From an uncultured Eubacteriales bacterium (GTDB lineage Bacteria; Bacillota; Clostridia; Lachnospirales; Lachnospiraceae), in NCBI GenBank assembly GCA_900316115.1, contig ONBN01000016.1:1-64000 (forward strand): DNA of 64,000 nt, read 5' to 3'. Positions 63,686 through 64,000 of this stretch are shown piece by piece. The notes under the pieces were generated by a model. That model was not told where the DNA came from. It worked only from the letters and a program-made list of their open reading frames with translations, and ran no database searches. The translations under genes and the position numbers were made by a program. The number at the start of each line of letters is the position of its first letter. Position 1 is the first letter of the stretch.

Positions 63686-64000
63686 ATGAGTGACACCCTT
63701 TATATCCAGACAGACGAAAACATGGAGGTTCATCACCCCCATGTTTATCTGCAGGATATTGTAAAGCTGTCCTGCAGCAATACTAAAATTTTAAACAGAC
63801 TCCGTGTACTTCCTGTGATCAATCTGAATCCTGACCGGCCGGGACGTTATGTTCTGTCTGTCATGGATCTGATCAAGGAAATCCAGAAAAAAGAACCGGA
63901 TCTGGATATCACTCACATTGGAGAACCTTCTTTTATTATCACTTACCAGAAGGAGCCTGTCACCAACCTTGTATGGCGCTGGTGTAAGGTCATCTTTGTG
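63686..64000 (+). CDS. spoVAA: stage V sporulation protein AA, partial
   Basis: The first 105 residues of SpoVAA are read from ATG at 63686 (GATGGAGGCC in front) to the window edge. MSDTLYIQTDENMEVHHPHV and VYLQDIVKLSCSN fit the outer domain. It comes after spoVAE, whereas in Bacillus spoVAA is the first gene of the operon. Confidence 0.75.
   Translation, partial: MSDTLYIQTDENMEVHHPHVYLQDIVKLSCSNTKILNRLRVLPVINLNPDRPGRYVLSVMDLIKEIQKKEPDLDITHIGEPSFIITYQKEPVTNLVWRWCKVIFV

Overview
The window looks like a spore-forming, Gram-positive anaerobe of the Clostridia, most probably Lachnospiraceae. The evidence is a complete S10-spc-alpha ribosomal operon in Firmicutes order, a spoVA sporulation cluster, a MurT/GatD pair, a LarC nickel-pincer protein, a murB-rapZ-whiA-HPr-like operon, strong AGGAGG ribosome binding sites and TTGACA/TATAAT-type promoters with 17-base spacers. 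The family is an inference from gene content; no rRNA or tRNA gene is present to confirm it.

Left region (1-8.4 kb). A small minus-strand sugar-acid cluster (cyclase-family hydrolase, DapA-family aldolase, 2-dehydro-3-deoxygalactonokinase, 2-hydroxyacid dehydrogenase) is decaying: the kinase has an in-frame amber codon, and the dehydrogenase is cut off where an apparent mobile-element end begins. A relic of an ABC exporter and a HEPN/MNT toxin-antitoxin pair follow, then uvrB and larC, whose protein carries a long His-rich stretch.

Peptide-catabolism region (8.5-25 kb, minus strand). A dipeptide/oligopeptide ABC importer (five genes) leads a long gene train: MATE exporter, M29 aminopeptidase, two distinct amidohydrolases, iron-dependent alcohol dehydrogenase, M3 oligoendopeptidase, an Rpe-like epimerase and aminopeptidase P. 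Spacing is tight or overlapping almost throughout. A terminator after the binding-protein gene probably lowers downstream expression. Transcribed divergently from it is a tryptophanase gene with a YheO-type regulator and an aminoglycoside-phosphotransferase-like kinase. The likely theme is peptide uptake, hydrolysis and amino-acid fermentation.

Transporter with RNA control (28.5-32.2 kb). A PhnD/PhnC/PhnE-type ABC importer, with both permease halves fused in one protein, sits behind a promoter, an RNA that resembles the thiamine-pyrophosphate riboswitch but has a replaced P4/P5 arm, and an intrinsic terminator. I consider this the best candidate in the window for a new regulatory system.

Central part (32.2-37.5 kb): a BlaI-like repressor with a structured leader, xpt, a sugar-binding-type lipoprotein with a frameshifted Pro/Thr-rich tail, an HTH regulator, and gatD-murT.

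Ribosomal region (37.8-56.8 kb, minus strand). Transcription starts at a promoter near 56.75 kb, passes an S10-type leader and runs rpsJ to infA. A terminator follows infA, and a plus-strand PTS EIICBA gene separates infA from rpmJ. The alpha part (rpmJ-rpsM-rpsK-rpsD-rpoA-rplQ) has its own promoter. The longer spacers in the operon contain stem-loops, and one holds a 12-base match to 5S rRNA loop C.

Right end (56.9-64 kb): murB-rapZ-whiA with an HPr-like gene whose catalytic His is replaced, then a membrane protein with a signal-peptidase-like outer domain. In the other direction lies spoVAB-AC-AD-AE-AA, an unusual order, with spoVAA running off the edge.
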